From: Brevibacillus laterosporus
GTDB taxonomy: Bacteria > Bacillota > Bacilli > Brevibacillales > Brevibacillaceae
Reading direction: 5' to 3'
Length of the DNA stretch: 60,496 bases
Assembly: GCA_007833815.1 (NCBI GenBank)
Contig: CP033462.1
Span: 1 to 60,496 of the forward strand
Shown: positions 13,650 through 21,828 of the stretch, piece after piece
How positions within the stretch are numbered: the stretch's first letter is position 1
How the letters are laid out: each line of letters starts with the position of its first letter
Position numbers and translations under genes: made by a program
The notes under the pieces: generated by a model
Database searches by the model: none
The model's input: only the letters and a program-made list of their open reading frames with translations
What the model was told of the DNA's origin: nothing

Positions 13650-14516
13650 ATGATTCCTCTGGATGCTATTGAGAGTTTGGAAGTTTTTGAGAAGGAAATG
13701 CATAAACGGATTTCAGATTTGTATAGGCTATTTCCTTTGCATGTAAAAATGTCATTAGATGAAGAAGAAGCAATAAGTAAATCAAAGGGTGTTACGGAAC
13801 GCTATCTTAGATACCGAAACTGTGAAGTGTTATTTAAAGTTATGCCATACAGTGATTATATGGTTTCAAAATACTTCCAACTAAGTGAACGAGCAAACAA
13901 GCGTTTAGAGCAATATGAATTAATGCAAAAGGGATACAAACGGCTGGTTGAAATTCTTGAGTGGAAGTTTGATATCTTGAAGAGATCTTTGAGTGAGGTT
14001 GAGAAAGACAAGTTGTTTTATGCGGAATGCTTGTTACTTAACACCTCATTAGCAAGAGAATTAAGTAAACTCGAAAATCTTGACAGCCCTTCTGGATATA
14101 TATATTTAATTAAAGAGAAGCAAACTTATACCTACAAAATAGGAAGATCATCCAACATAAAAAATAGACTAGATGTTTTTGGGGTAAAACTACCATTTGA
14201 ATGGGATATTGTTGCCATTTATAAAGTAGATAATGCTACAGAAACAGAGTCACAGCTTCATGTCCAATTTAAAGAAAAAAGGAAAATGGGTGAATGGTTT
14301 CAACTAGATTCCCATGATCTGATGAAATTCTATGCTTTTTTCAGTAAAACTAGCGTTGAAGAGCCATTACAAAGTTATGCTAGCTTTGAAAAAATATTGG
14401 AAGAACAAGAACTTAAGTTTAGACAAGAATTAAATGCAGATATAAATGAGACCGATATCTCTAAATTAAAAGACAGGATTTTAGAAGTGATAAATCAACA
14501 ACCAAATCAACTTTGA
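13650..14516 (+). CDS. T5orf172-domain (GIY-YIG-like) protein
   Basis: 288 residues, AGGAGG before ATG 13650, 18 bases after tubZ and so probably in its operon. Residues 1-145 are helical (ERYLRYRNCEVLFKVMPYSD). Residues about 148-235 form a T5orf172 domain, a GIY-YIG relative: GYIYLIKEKQTYTYKIGRSS, LHVQFKEKRKMGEWFQL. C-terminal tail is a charged helix. These domains occur in phage and plasmid proteins of unknown role; a link with partition or phage defence is only suggested by position. Confidence 0.8.
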   Translation: MIPLDAIESLEVFEKEMHKRISDLYRLFPLHVKMSLDEEEAISKSKGVTERYLRYRNCEVLFKVMPYSDYMVSKYFQLSERANKRLEQYELMQKGYKRLVEILEWKFDILKRSLSEVEKDKLFYAECLLLNTSLARELSKLENLDSPSGYIYLIKEKQTYTYKIGRSSNIKNRLDVFGVKLPFEWDIVAIYKVDNATETESQLHVQFKEKRKMGEWFQLDSHDLMKFYAFFSKTSVEEPLQSYASFEKILEEQELKFRQELNADINETDISKLKDRILEVINQQPNQL

Positions 14517-14550
14517 TCGGTTCTGTTTCTATAAAAAAGGAGGTCTTTTG

Positions 14551-14817
14551 ATGAAAAGCTATCAAGCAAAGAACTTCAAGTTCTTGGACACGCAGAAATT
14601 CGGGAATCCTGCTGTGTATTTCGCTGAAAACATAATGAAATCTAGTTGTCTCGTTGCCATTCCTGCATGGAACTGGAGTTATTTAATTGATTACGAAATT
14701 GACTTCAAGGTTAGCTTAGGGCAGATGTCCGAATCATTAAAAGGGTACATGTTTGATTACGAGGCAGAAGAGTTTTCAAATATCCTTTATCAGTACGCTT
14801 TGAACGAAATGAAATAA
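14551..14817 (+). CDS. Hypothetical protein (88 aa)
   Basis: AAGGAGG lies 7 bases before ATG 14551. The product is soluble and acidic, rich in Phe/Tyr (NFKFLDTQKFGNPAVYFAEN; IPAWNWSYLIDYEIDFKV). Last gene of the tubRZ operon, followed by a GC-rich hairpin. No family recognised. Confidence 0.7.
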   Translation: MKSYQAKNFKFLDTQKFGNPAVYFAENIMKSSCLVAIPAWNWSYLIDYEIDFKVSLGQMSESLKGYMFDYEAEEFSNILYQYALNEMK

Positions 14818-14823
14818 CAAACA

Positions 14824-14848
14824 CCCCGCCTGGTCGATCTTGGCGGGG
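14824..14848 (+). terminator. Hairpin at the end of the tubRZ operon
   Basis: CCCCGCC / GGCGGGG with an 11-base loop; the T tract is missing, so termination is likely but not certain. Confidence 0.55.
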
Positions 14849-14907
14849 GATTGCTGTATCCCTGTTCCCACAGGCAATACATTGTATGTAAGTCTAAGAG
14901 GTACTGC

Positions 14908-15126
14908 TTAGGCTTCTACATCCTCTACAGGTATCCACCAGTAATCTTCATCGTTCTTTAATTTGATCTGTTTAAACGTTGAATCCAACTTCTCTATCCA
15001 TCCCCAAGCAGATTCAATCACGCCTCGATCTCCTTTTGTTGCTTTCCACCAACTAATTGTCAGGGCATAGTCATACTGACGTGAGTCAGATATCCTGTAG
15101 CAAAACTCGGCTAGCTCATCCAGGTT
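14908..15126 (-). pseudogene. Truncated phage gene, 3' part only
   Basis: An open minus-strand frame of 72 codons without start signal: NLDELAEFCYRISDSRQYDY, LTISWWKATKGDRGVIESAW, GWIEKLDSTFKQIKLKNDED, ending IPVEDVEA. A stop codon lies directly upstream (15127-15129). Composition is that of a normal soluble protein, so this looks like the C-terminal remnant of a gene cut by a rearrangement at the border between the plasmid module and the following cargo. Confidence 0.6.
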
Positions 15127-15138
15127 TTAATTTGCTTT

Positions 15139-15732
15139 TTATTTAGCTTTGAAAGAACCTCTTTTTACAAATTCATCAGTAGTAAAGTGCCATGGATGTA
15201 TTGTAGTAACTTGAGTATCTGATAGATCATAACCGACTATATCTTCTCCTGCTCCATAATAAAATGCTTGCCATAGAAATTTTGAGCAGTAGTTTGGATT
15301 TGTTTGGCTTAATTTTGCAATAGAAATTTTATATTCTGTTACACGACTGTAGTTATTTTTTGCCCATTTTGCAGCATTCGCTGAACTACTTGATCTATAC
15401 TGGTAAACTTCAATAGTTTCTCCTTTTCCATGTCTGCTCATATAATTAGTAATTGTATCTGCAACCCCACCACCCTTGGTTCCAGTAGCGGGTGTAACAT
15501 GATAAACTAAGAAATCTGGGCCAATAATACCTACATGGCCTACAATTTGAGTGGACCCACCCAAAGTTTTACTTGAATATAAAACATCACCTACTTTCAT
15601 TGAAAGGGTTGTTCCTGGATATTCAGGATTTGGAACAGCACTTTCTTTTGCTGCTTGAGCAGAGAAAGGAATAATTAATAGAGCCAAAGTAAAAAAGTAA
15701 AATAGTGTCTTTTTTGTTAGATTACCAATCAT
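15139..15732 (-). CDS. Secreted permuted-papain (YaeF/YiiX, NlpC/P60 clan) protein
   Basis: 197 residues with a signal peptide (KKTLFYFFTLALLIIPFSAQ, cleavage after AQA). Motifs: VGDVLYSS, GHVGIIG (His in the permuted order) and NPNYCSKFLWQAFYYG (nucleophile Cys). The order His then Cys is that of the circularly permuted papain-fold amidases and lipid hydrolases. Exported; substrate unknown, possibly cell-wall peptides or lipids. Not placed with the lysis genes, so more likely cargo expressed from the prophage. Good ribosome-binding site (AGGAGG) upstream of ATG 15732. Confidence 0.8.
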   Translation of the reverse strand: MIGNLTKKTLFYFFTLALLIIPFSAQAAKESAVPNPEYPGTTLSMKVGDVLYSSKTLGGSTQIVGHVGIIGPDFLVYHVTPATGTKGGGVADTITNYMSRHGKGETIEVYQYRSSSSANAAKWAKNNYSRVTEYKISIAKLSQTNPNYCSKFLWQAFYYGAGEDIVGYDLSDTQVTTIHPWHFTTDEFVKRGSFKAK

Positions 15733-15879
15733 TTCTATAACCTCCTTTTTTTGTTAAATTATATAATAGCTTTTATTTACAGTAAAATCAATATTTAATT
15801 TTTATTGTAAAAATTAAAAATATTTGATATTTAAACCAGCATGCAATAATATTAAATAAAAACAAGTGTGGTGTTTATT

Positions 15880-16221
15880 GTGAAGAAGAAATTTATTATT
15901 CTAATAATAATAGTAGTGGTAGTAGTATTTTCTTATCTAGCTTATTATATAAATACTCGTAACCATATTAATTACCTTGAAGATGAGTTAAAATCCTACT
16001 TAATAAACGAAAAGCATTACTCCGAAAATGACATTAAAAGTATTCAGGGTCATCGTGGAAAAATGCCAAAGTATTGGGTAGATGTAGTTTTCAATGATGA
16101 GCCTAATATTATTTACAAATACACTGATAGAGATGTAGGAGAATGGCGTCAAATTGAGCCAAGTGCCTCTGACTTAAATAATGGTTTAAAATACAAACAT
16201 ATAGAAAATGAGTCAAACTAA
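15880..16221 (+). CDS. DUF3139-type membrane-anchored protein
   Basis: 113 residues from GTG 15880 (in-frame GTGs at 15868 and 15871 are alternatives; no strong ribosome-binding site). One N-terminal membrane anchor (KKKFIILIIIVVVVVFSYLA) and an extracytoplasmic domain (DELKSYLINEKHYSENDIKS, MPKYWVDVVFNDEPNIIYKY) typical of DUF3139. Divergent from the secreted papain-like gene. Function of the family is unknown. Confidence 0.7.
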   Translation: MKKKFIILIIIVVVVVFSYLAYYINTRNHINYLEDELKSYLINEKHYSENDIKSIQGHRGKMPKYWVDVVFNDEPNIIYKYTDRDVGEWRQIEPSASDLNNGLKYKHIENESN

Positions 16222-16282
16222 ATTACCTCCTTTCGACATAAATACTTACTTCTATATATGGTACTTTTTTCATTTGTTATTA

Positions 16283-16315
16283 AAAATTGCCCCCTATAAG
16301 GGAGGCAATTTTTTT
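16283..16315. terminator. Bidirectional terminator
   Basis: AATTGCCCCC-TATAA-GGGAGGCAATTTTTTT between the convergent DUF3139 and methyltransferase genes; T and A tracts on both sides serve both strands. Confidence 0.85.
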
Positions 16316-16977
16316 CTGTTATTTGCTAAATTAAAGTAGTTCTCATCTATTTCAAAGCCTGTTATTTTACGGCCAAGCTTGTTTGCCGCTTCAACTGTTG
16401 GACCAGAGCCTAAGAAAAAATCTGCTACCGTTTCACCTTCCTGACTACTGTTCAGAATGATACTCTCCATAAGTTTAGCAGGCTTCTCGGTGGGATGAAT
16501 GGTCTTTTGACTTGCGATTCGTGGTATTGGCCAGATGTCCGTTGCACGACGATTCGAAACACGACGGGCCTTGTTCTTACCCTTTACAGCAAAAATGATA
16601 AACTCGTGTTGATAGCGGTATTGCCAGCCCATCCCCATGTGTACTTTGTTCCAGACCAGACAGTTTTTTATGATAAATCCCACGCGCTGCATCCACAAAT
16701 ATAAGAGGGGATACATACGCCAATCGATAAACACATAAATGTGTCTACCAGGCTTTAAAACCCTGTACGCTTCTTGGAGCCATTGAAAAGTGAATCGCTG
16801 ATAGTCTCGTGGGTGTAGCTGATCGTTTGCGATGATGTTAAATCTAGGCTTTTTCGTCTTGGTTTGCGTAGTGCCACCAAAACCTAGATTGTAGGGTGGA
16901 TCTGCAATGAGTAGGTCAATAGTTTCGTCTTGTAGGTGTTGTTTTGCTCCAGTTATGCAATCCATGTTAAAGATCAT
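16294..16977 (-). CDS. Orphan DNA methyltransferase (N4-cytosine or N6-adenine, class beta)
   Basis: 227 residues from ATG 16977 (GGGAGC 7 bases upstream). Motif IV IADPPYNLGFGG near the N-terminus and motif I DFFLGSGPTVEAANKLGRK near the C-terminus give class beta order. TEKPAKLMESII and FEIDENYF are usual for the family. No restriction enzyme gene is adjacent, so it is an orphan methylase, probably for self-protection against host restriction. Confidence 0.88.
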   Translation of the reverse strand: MIFNMDCITGAKQHLQDETIDLLIADPPYNLGFGGTTQTKTKKPRFNIIANDQLHPRDYQRFTFQWLQEAYRVLKPGRHIYVFIDWRMYPLLYLWMQRVGFIIKNCLVWNKVHMGMGWQYRYQHEFIIFAVKGKNKARRVSNRRATDIWPIPRIASQKTIHPTEKPAKLMESIILNSSQEGETVADFFLGSGPTVEAANKLGRKITGFEIDENYFNLANNRKKLPPL

Positions 16978-17025
16978 CGTATCAGCTCCCATGATGTAGT
17001 AGATTATGTGCGTAGTAGGGAAAAG

Positions 17026-17052
17026 AAAAAGCCACCCGTTTGGATGGCACTT
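17026..17052 (-). terminator. Terminator at the end of the lysis cassette
   Basis: GCCATCC-AAAC-GGGTGGC followed by TTTTTC on the minus strand, just after the endolysin stop codon; it ends the late operon. Confidence 0.85.
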
Positions 17053-17060
17053 ACTTGAAG

Positions 17061-17684
17061 CTATTTATTCTGTACGACTTGCCCACTAGCAACGCGCAAC
17101 TCATCCGCCAACTGCCCAATCCTCACAGCCTTATCCTTCATCCCCATCTGATTATAGAAAGCCCACTGACCTTGTAAATGGCTGATAATTTCATTTGCTA
17201 CCTCTGGTTTCACTGTTGGTTCCTCCTTGTCATATGTAGCTAAACCATATTTTTCAATCAATCCAATTAGCTTACCTGGATAGTCGGGATCAGTTGCGTA
17301 GCCACCTTTGTGGATTGCGTAGCAAGCAGTCTTATAATCAACACCTAGCACGCCATGATAACGTGTAGGCTTGTCTCTCGTACCATTAAGAATTAGCTTA
17401 GAATGATCTGCAATAGACTCTCCCCAGTTGTTGTAAGCTCGGAAATTAGCTGTGATGGTCGTCCATTGACCGTTATAATTCTCCTTTGTAGGCATAGCAC
17501 AAACGCCTGCTGGACCTGTTCCTTTGATACCAAACAAGTTATTCCCTTGCTTAGTTAGTCCACTTTCGCCCCAAGCTGATTCAAGGATAGCCTGAGCGAT
17601 CGTAAGAGACGCAGGTATCTTTGTTTTCTTCATGTCAGCTACAGCACTTGGCGCGATCTTATCTATAAAATCCTGTGGTTTCAT
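17061..17684 (-). CDS. Endolysin, FlgJ/glucosaminidase-type
   Basis: 207 residues. Residues 1-150 are a glucosaminidase-family (Pfam 01832) domain: SLTIAQAILESAWGESGLTK (catalytic Glu in ILES), GNNLFGIKG, WGESIADHSKLI, YKTACYAIHKGGYATDPDYP. A short C-terminal helical section (EIISHLQGQWAFYNQMGMKD) may bind the wall. It cleaves the glycan strands of peptidoglycan. No signal peptide, so release depends on the two holins whose genes overlap it by four bases. Confidence 0.92.
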   Translation of the reverse strand: MKPQDFIDKIAPSAVADMKKTKIPASLTIAQAILESAWGESGLTKQGNNLFGIKGTGPAGVCAMPTKENYNGQWTTITANFRAYNNWGESIADHSKLILNGTRDKPTRYHGVLGVDYKTACYAIHKGGYATDPDYPGKLIGLIEKYGLATYDKEEPTVKPEVANEIISHLQGQWAFYNQMGMKDKAVRIGQLADELRVASGQVVQNK

Positions 17685-17926
17685 TGCTTGTTCCCTCCGT
17701 TGTCCGGTTTTACATAGCTATAAGCTCCCGCAGCCGTTAATCCGACAACCACCGTTGTTAGTAGATTGTTTTTTAATTCCCCAGTTGGCAGAAATACAAA
17801 AAGGGCCGAAAACACCATAGCGACCACTGGAGCGTATTTATTCGGAAACCCAAAGCCTTTAGCCACACCAGTAAGCGCCGCAACAATTGCCGCTAATGTA
17901 GCAATGTCATAGGTCATATCCATCAT
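17681..17926 (-). CDS. Phage holin (small)
   Basis: 81 residues with two membrane helices (IATLAAIVAALTGVAKGFGF; YAPVVAMVFSALFVFLP) and a third weak one (TTVVVGLTAAGAYSYV), hydrophilic tail. Overlaps the endolysin start and the upstream holin stop by 4 bases each, so the three are translationally coupled. Confidence 0.8.
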   Translation of the reverse strand: MMDMTYDIATLAAIVAALTGVAKGFGFPNKYAPVVAMVFSALFVFLPTGELKNNLLTTVVVGLTAAGAYSYVKPDNGGNKQ

Positions 17927-18393
17927 TTCCCCTCCTTATGCTTTTGGGAACGTTCTGATTTTGCCTTCAGTTCCGAACCTATAAGTCTCATAACAGATAC
18001 AGGTACTATCCGCCCCCATCCCGCGCGCACCGTATTTGCTGTTACGCTTACCCATGTGTGGTAGGACAAGCCAAATATGACTCCATAAAAAAGGAATCCA
18101 GGAGTCTGTAAGGCAGCGTCAAAAAAATTAGCAATTACGGGTAACAAGAAAACGAATAGAGTACGTGGTATCCCTTTCCTGATTCCATAATCAGATGAAT
18201 AGGTTTTCTCTCTTTTCGATGCACAAACACCTGTAAGCCAATCTGCTCCAATTATTAGACAGAAGAAAAACAATACTTCCCGACGTTCTGCACCGTATAG
18301 AATGTCTACCCACGGGAGGACCACGGCTCCTATAAGAGCAGCAATACCGTTTCCTGGTTTGAATAAGGTTTGAATCTCCATTGTTAGCCGCAT
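17923..18393 (-). CDS. Phage holin family protein (phi105/TcdE type)
   Basis: 156 residues with four membrane segments and the family pattern FFFCLIIGADWLTGVCASKR, then SDYGIRKGIPRTLFVFLLPV and YGVIFGLSYHTWVSVTANTV. ATG 18393 has GGAGG 8 bases upstream; ATG 18381 is an alternative. Forms the lethal membrane lesion that frees the endolysin. Two holin genes in a row suggest a holin/antiholin pair. Confidence 0.85.
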   Translation of the reverse strand: MRLTMEIQTLFKPGNGIAALIGAVVLPWVDILYGAERREVLFFFCLIIGADWLTGVCASKREKTYSSDYGIRKGIPRTLFVFLLPVIANFFDAALQTPGFLFYGVIFGLSYHTWVSVTANTVRAGWGRIVPVSVMRLIGSELKAKSERSQKHKEGK

Positions 18394-18431
18394 GTATCAT
18401 GCCTCCTCACCCCTTGGGGCAAAAATAAAAG

Positions 18432-18488
18432 AGAGCCGCACAACCGGCTCCCCATGAAAAAACGCCTCTCCGATTGGAAAAGGCGCTC
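18432..18488 (-). terminator. Tandem terminators between tail and lysis genes
   Basis: Two hairpins on the minus strand: GCGCCT..AGGCG followed by TTTTTTC (18464-18488) and GAGCCG-GTTGTG-CGGCTC followed by TCTTTTATTTTT (18432-18455). They separate tail-fibre expression from the lysis cassette, which must then have its own promoter or read-through. Confidence 0.8.
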
Positions 18489-18643
18489 TATTTTTGTGCT
18501 ATTTGTGCGGCTAGATATTCCGCTACAGGTATACGGTATGCTTCTGGTACCACTTTTTCTTCCGTGGCACCAACTGGCTCAAGTATCCATCCACCAGACT
18601 TGAACAGGATAGCATATACCGAAATCATATATTGTTTAACCAT
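18488..18643 (-). CDS. CD1375-type (XkdX-like) small phage protein
   Basis: 51 residues: MVKQYMISVYAILFKSGGWI, VPEAYRIPVAEYLAAQIAQK. The MVxxYxxxVYAxLxKxG start and xVPExYRxxVAEYLA end are the hallmark of a small protein found after tail-fibre genes in Bacillota phages. Its ATG overlaps the stop of the upstream gene. Function unknown. Confidence 0.8.
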   Translation of the reverse strand: MVKQYMISVYAILFKSGGWILEPVGATEEKVVPEAYRIPVAEYLAAQIAQK

Positions 18644-18861
18644 TATTGCTCACCTCCCTTCAGCGATTTCACTTCTTCCTCCAAAGCTGAAATACGATCA
18701 CTTAGTTGTTTTATAGTCTCTTGAAAGGATACGTTTTGCTTGTTTAACTGCACAATTGCTTCTAAGGCAGATATCAATTCAGGAGGCAATGGCACTTGGT
18801 GCCCAGGAGTCTCTACCACACCACCAAGTGTTCCATCTGGATTTCTTTTTATATATTCCAC
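18643..18861 (-). CDS. Small coiled-coil tail-fibre-associated protein
   Basis: 72 residues: N-terminal MEYIKRNPDGTLGGVVETPG then a C-terminal coiled coil (VSFQETIKQLSDRISALEEE). Overlaps the fibre gene stop by one base. Position suggests a tail-fibre or chaperone accessory role. Confidence 0.65.
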   Translation of the reverse strand: MEYIKRNPDGTLGGVVETPGHQVPLPPELISALEAIVQLNKQNVSFQETIKQLSDRISALEEEVKSLKGGEQ

Positions 18862-20321
18862 TAGCTAATCACCCCCACTAGCATGACAGCTGCTTCTTTT
18901 GCACTTGTATTGGTCCTGCTCAATGTCAGCTTGAACATAACATCTGATTTTGCTGTAGCTACAGTGCTAATCAGCTCATCCTCTGAAATCAAAGTAGTAA
19001 GATCAACACTTTCCTTGGTCATGGCTGTATATTGCTCTGGCAGTCCCTTATCTACAAAAGACGCCTCAGCATCAACAACTAGATTGCCTTTTTCTCTCTT
19101 TAGCCAAGCAAGGATTTCTTTGGCTGATCCTTTTGGTGCTAGGATTTTATAACGGGCAACAGATTTCTTCATTGGTGTTTCTGTTACGGCATTGTTTACA
19201 TTGAAGGTCTTAACTGTCGATAGACCAAACTGGTCTGTAGCCGTTATGGTTACGGTGTTGGCTCCAGCTTTAAGATCACTCACTTTAAACGAATACGACC
19301 AATTACCACTTGCAACACCGCTGAGCACCGTTTGTTCCGTACCGCTGTTGAGCTTCCCTTTTACCGTGAGAGTATTTCCGTCTGGATCGGATGAAGTACC
19401 TGAGAGAGTAATAGAGTCAGGTGGAATCAGACCAGATTGAACAGCAGGGAACGTACCCACAGTGATAGTAGGGGCTTTATTGTGCTTAACGGTAAAAGTA
19501 CGGGTGACGACTTCAGATTTACCGCCCTCATCGTCTTCAGCCCATATGGATAACGTGTGATTGGTTCCCTCTGCAAGTAATCCTGATACATCTATGGAGC
19601 CGTCGTACAGTCTCCCGCCTCGGTAGGTCAGTACCTTTGAAAAAGAAAGAGGCGTGCTACCGTTTGATACTCCGGATTGCGCCGCCCTTGCCGTTCCTGT
19701 ATTGATTTGGAATTTAGTGGTGACGACGTTCCCGTTGTCTACATCCATAGTACTACCTTGCAGTGTAAGTATTTTACTTTCTGTTAAGACTTGGTTATCT
19801 TGAGCTGTTACAGAAATTGTGGGTTTTGTATTTGTTACACCAAAATATGCTTCGGACCAGTAAAACTCATAGGCTTGATTATAAGCCCCAGTGTATTGTT
19901 TTGCGGAAACCTCAGCATAATACGCCCCTGGCGGCACCACAGCTTTTGCTATGAATTTGTAGTAGATGCCTTTATCGTTTACAGAGGATTGACTTACTCC
20001 GTAAGTTGTCCCTACTTTTACCCCAAAAGAATCGTCTTTATATTTATACCAGTATATATGAGATTGCATTATGCCCACTAATTCTGATTTTTTAAGCCAT
20101 ACGATAAATTCATATTCTTGACCAGGATTGACAGATATTTTCGTTGATCGTATTTCTGTTGAAAAGCTATCTATTTTACCTCTAGTACTGCACTTTACAG
20201 CTGTTCCTCCAGTAACCCCAGCACCTGGTTCGCTTTTCAATTGGGAATACATAGCAATAGCTTCTAATCCGTCAGTGCCTGTTGCTCCTGTAGATTGATT
20301 GAGTGTAAGTAAATTTGCCAC
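18861..20321 (-). CDS. Tail fibre/receptor-binding protein with Ig-like repeats
   Basis: 486 residues from GTG 20321 (GGAGGGAG upstream); the longer frame has no start signal. Residues 1-160 form a carbohydrate-binding-like domain (VNPGQEYEFIVWLKKSELVG, IYYKFIAKAVVPPGAYYAEV). Then two immunoglobulin-like repeats (PTISVTAQDNQVLTESKILT; PTITVGTFPAVQSGLIPPDS) and a C-terminal domain. Two AxNxTIT/ATDxFGL repeats mark cell-surface or fibre proteins. Likely host recognition at the tail end. Confidence 0.75.
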   Translation of the reverse strand: MANLLTLNQSTGATGTDGLEAIAMYSQLKSEPGAGVTGGTAVKCSTRGKIDSFSTEIRSTKISVNPGQEYEFIVWLKKSELVGIMQSHIYWYKYKDDSFGVKVGTTYGVSQSSVNDKGIYYKFIAKAVVPPGAYYAEVSAKQYTGAYNQAYEFYWSEAYFGVTNTKPTISVTAQDNQVLTESKILTLQGSTMDVDNGNVVTTKFQINTGTARAAQSGVSNGSTPLSFSKVLTYRGGRLYDGSIDVSGLLAEGTNHTLSIWAEDDEGGKSEVVTRTFTVKHNKAPTITVGTFPAVQSGLIPPDSITLSGTSSDPDGNTLTVKGKLNSGTEQTVLSGVASGNWSYSFKVSDLKAGANTVTITATDQFGLSTVKTFNVNNAVTETPMKKSVARYKILAPKGSAKEILAWLKREKGNLVVDAEASFVDKGLPEQYTAMTKESVDLTTLISEDELISTVATAKSDVMFKLTLSRTNTSAKEAAVMLVGVIS

Positions 20322-20334
20322 GTTTCTCCCTCCT

Positions 20335-20946
20335 TTATGCCTGCTTGACCGTAATCGTGTGTGTATTCCAACCACCGATTCTCATCTTCTGCACAGCTGT
20401 ATCACGATTCACTGTTGATCGTGCGATTATGGCTCCTTTTTTGTAGCTGTTGACCAGCTTAGGAAGGGTTATCTTCCCTGATCCAATTGCTGTAATTGTT
20501 TGGTTCTCAAAAGCTACATCATCACAAATCGTAACTTCTTGTCCAACCGTGAAGCCTGTTGTTGAGGCAACAGAAATAGCCACAGTAGAAACACTAGAGG
20601 CTAGTGCTGTTGTGGCATAGGTTTTCGTCTCATCCAATTGTAAAACTGGGTCGGTCTGCCCATCATAGGTATCTGCAAATCTTGCCTGTGCTCCTGAGAC
20701 TCCGCGGCTATCAATGTCTAAATGTGCTTCTATCCGGGAAATACGGCGACTCGCTTTTTCAATCAAAAAGTGGGCATTATAAATCCCATCCTCAATGTAA
20801 TTCAATCGAATTTCATCTACAGGCGTACCTGCAATCTGTTCCCACGCAGGGATAATGGAAACTGTACCGTCTTCATTTTGATGAAAGTTGTATGTGTTGG
20901 GGCGATCAACAAGACGGTTGATGTGGAGCTGTTTTTCATACGCCAA
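20335..20946 (-). CDS. Tail fibre or baseplate-associated protein
   Basis: 203 residues from TTG 20946, one base after the preceding stop with AGGTGA 6-7 bases upstream. N-terminal helical part (KQLHINRLVDRPNTYNFHQN; RLNYIEDGIYNAHFLIEKAS) and a C-terminal beta domain (VASTTGFTVGQEVTICDDV). The IEDGIYNAHF helix is common in phage fibre connector proteins. Lies between the baseplate and fibre genes. Confidence 0.65.
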   Translation of the reverse strand: MAYEKQLHINRLVDRPNTYNFHQNEDGTVSIIPAWEQIAGTPVDEIRLNYIEDGIYNAHFLIEKASRRISRIEAHLDIDSRGVSGAQARFADTYDGQTDPVLQLDETKTYATTALASSVSTVAISVASTTGFTVGQEVTICDDVAFENQTITAIGSGKITLPKLVNSYKKGAIIARSTVNRDTAVQKMRIGGWNTHTITVKQA

Positions 20947-20947
20947 A

Positions 20948-21247
20948 TTATTCACCTGCCTTCCATTGCAGTTCAATCGGTATGCTTAGAGCGATTTCTC
21001 TAGGGGGCTTAACAATATTGATTTCATCTTGCCAAACGACTACTCCATTTGAATCTCTAATGATTCGTTTTGTTATCCTACCTGTTCGCGAATCGACTAG
21101 ACGTAGCAAAAATGTTACCTTTGTCGGTCCTTGGTGAGTCACAAGTACGGGAACGGTCATAAGTTCTCCGTCTAATTCTACTTCCGCGCTGTAGAAAAGG
21201 GACTCCAATGCGTTTGTCTGTCGCTCTAGGGCATAGTTTGTTAGCAT
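20948..21247 (-). CDS. Hypothetical tail protein (99 aa)
   Basis: Beta-rich small protein (YSAEVELDGELMTVPVLVTH; VTFLLRLVDSRTGRITKRII). Overlaps the YmfQ-type gene by 7 bases, so it belongs to the baseplate cluster. No family recognised. Confidence 0.6.
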   Translation of the reverse strand: MLTNYALERQTNALESLFYSAEVELDGELMTVPVLVTHQGPTKVTFLLRLVDSRTGRITKRIIRDSNGVVVWQDEINIVKPPREIALSIPIELQWKAGE

Positions 21248-21819
21248 AAGTCGTTTTCACCTCCGGCATAGAATGCGCCACAATACAAAGGGATGCTCTC
21301 ATAGATGGGTTCTGAACGATTGGTGGAATAGGTTAATATGTTAGTCAATCCGCCAATGCGAAATGAATGGGCATAATGAGCAAGCTTATTTCTCCGGATA
21401 TATTCCTCCAACAGTGTTAAATTTAAATGAAAACTGCTGGTCACTGTTAAGTGATAAAGAACCGAATAATTATTATGATTCGGAATAACCTTTGCTACGC
21501 CGCTCGATAGGACCCCCAACGCCTTCTCAAAATCTTCCGTATTAACCGGACCGTCTTCCTCTTGCATTCGAGCCAGTAATCGGGATCTACGCGACTCAAC
21601 ATCAAGTGACGGATCAGGAGCAAGACCGTATTCTATTTCTCTATCAGACAAAGTAAGAACTGCTGTCGAAACAGATGATTCTAATTCGACTTGATGAGCA
21701 AGGTCATAGACGTAATCTAGCGAATTACCAATGCCATTAAAAAATCGTTTGTTTCCTTCTAATTTAGGGTTGAGCCATCCAGAAGGAAAGAAACTAAAGA
21801 GAAAATCTTTAAACCCCAT
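21241..21819 (-). CDS. YmfQ/DUF2313-like baseplate wedge protein
   Basis: 192 residues. Typical N-terminal region (FFPSGWLNPKLEGNKRFFNG) and middle (LDVESRRSRLLARMQEEDGP, NTEDFEKAL), as in XkdU/YmfQ proteins that follow the baseplate J gene. Order J-protein, YmfQ, fibre matches PBSX and phage P2-like tails. Confidence 0.8.
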   Translation of the reverse strand: MGFKDFLFSFFPSGWLNPKLEGNKRFFNGIGNSLDYVYDLAHQVELESSVSTAVLTLSDREIEYGLAPDPSLDVESRRSRLLARMQEEDGPVNTEDFEKALGVLSSGVAKVIPNHNNYSVLYHLTVTSSFHLNLTLLEEYIRRNKLAHYAHSFRIGGLTNILTYSTNRSEPIYESIPLYCGAFYAGGENDLC

Positions 21820-21828
21820 TCCATCACC

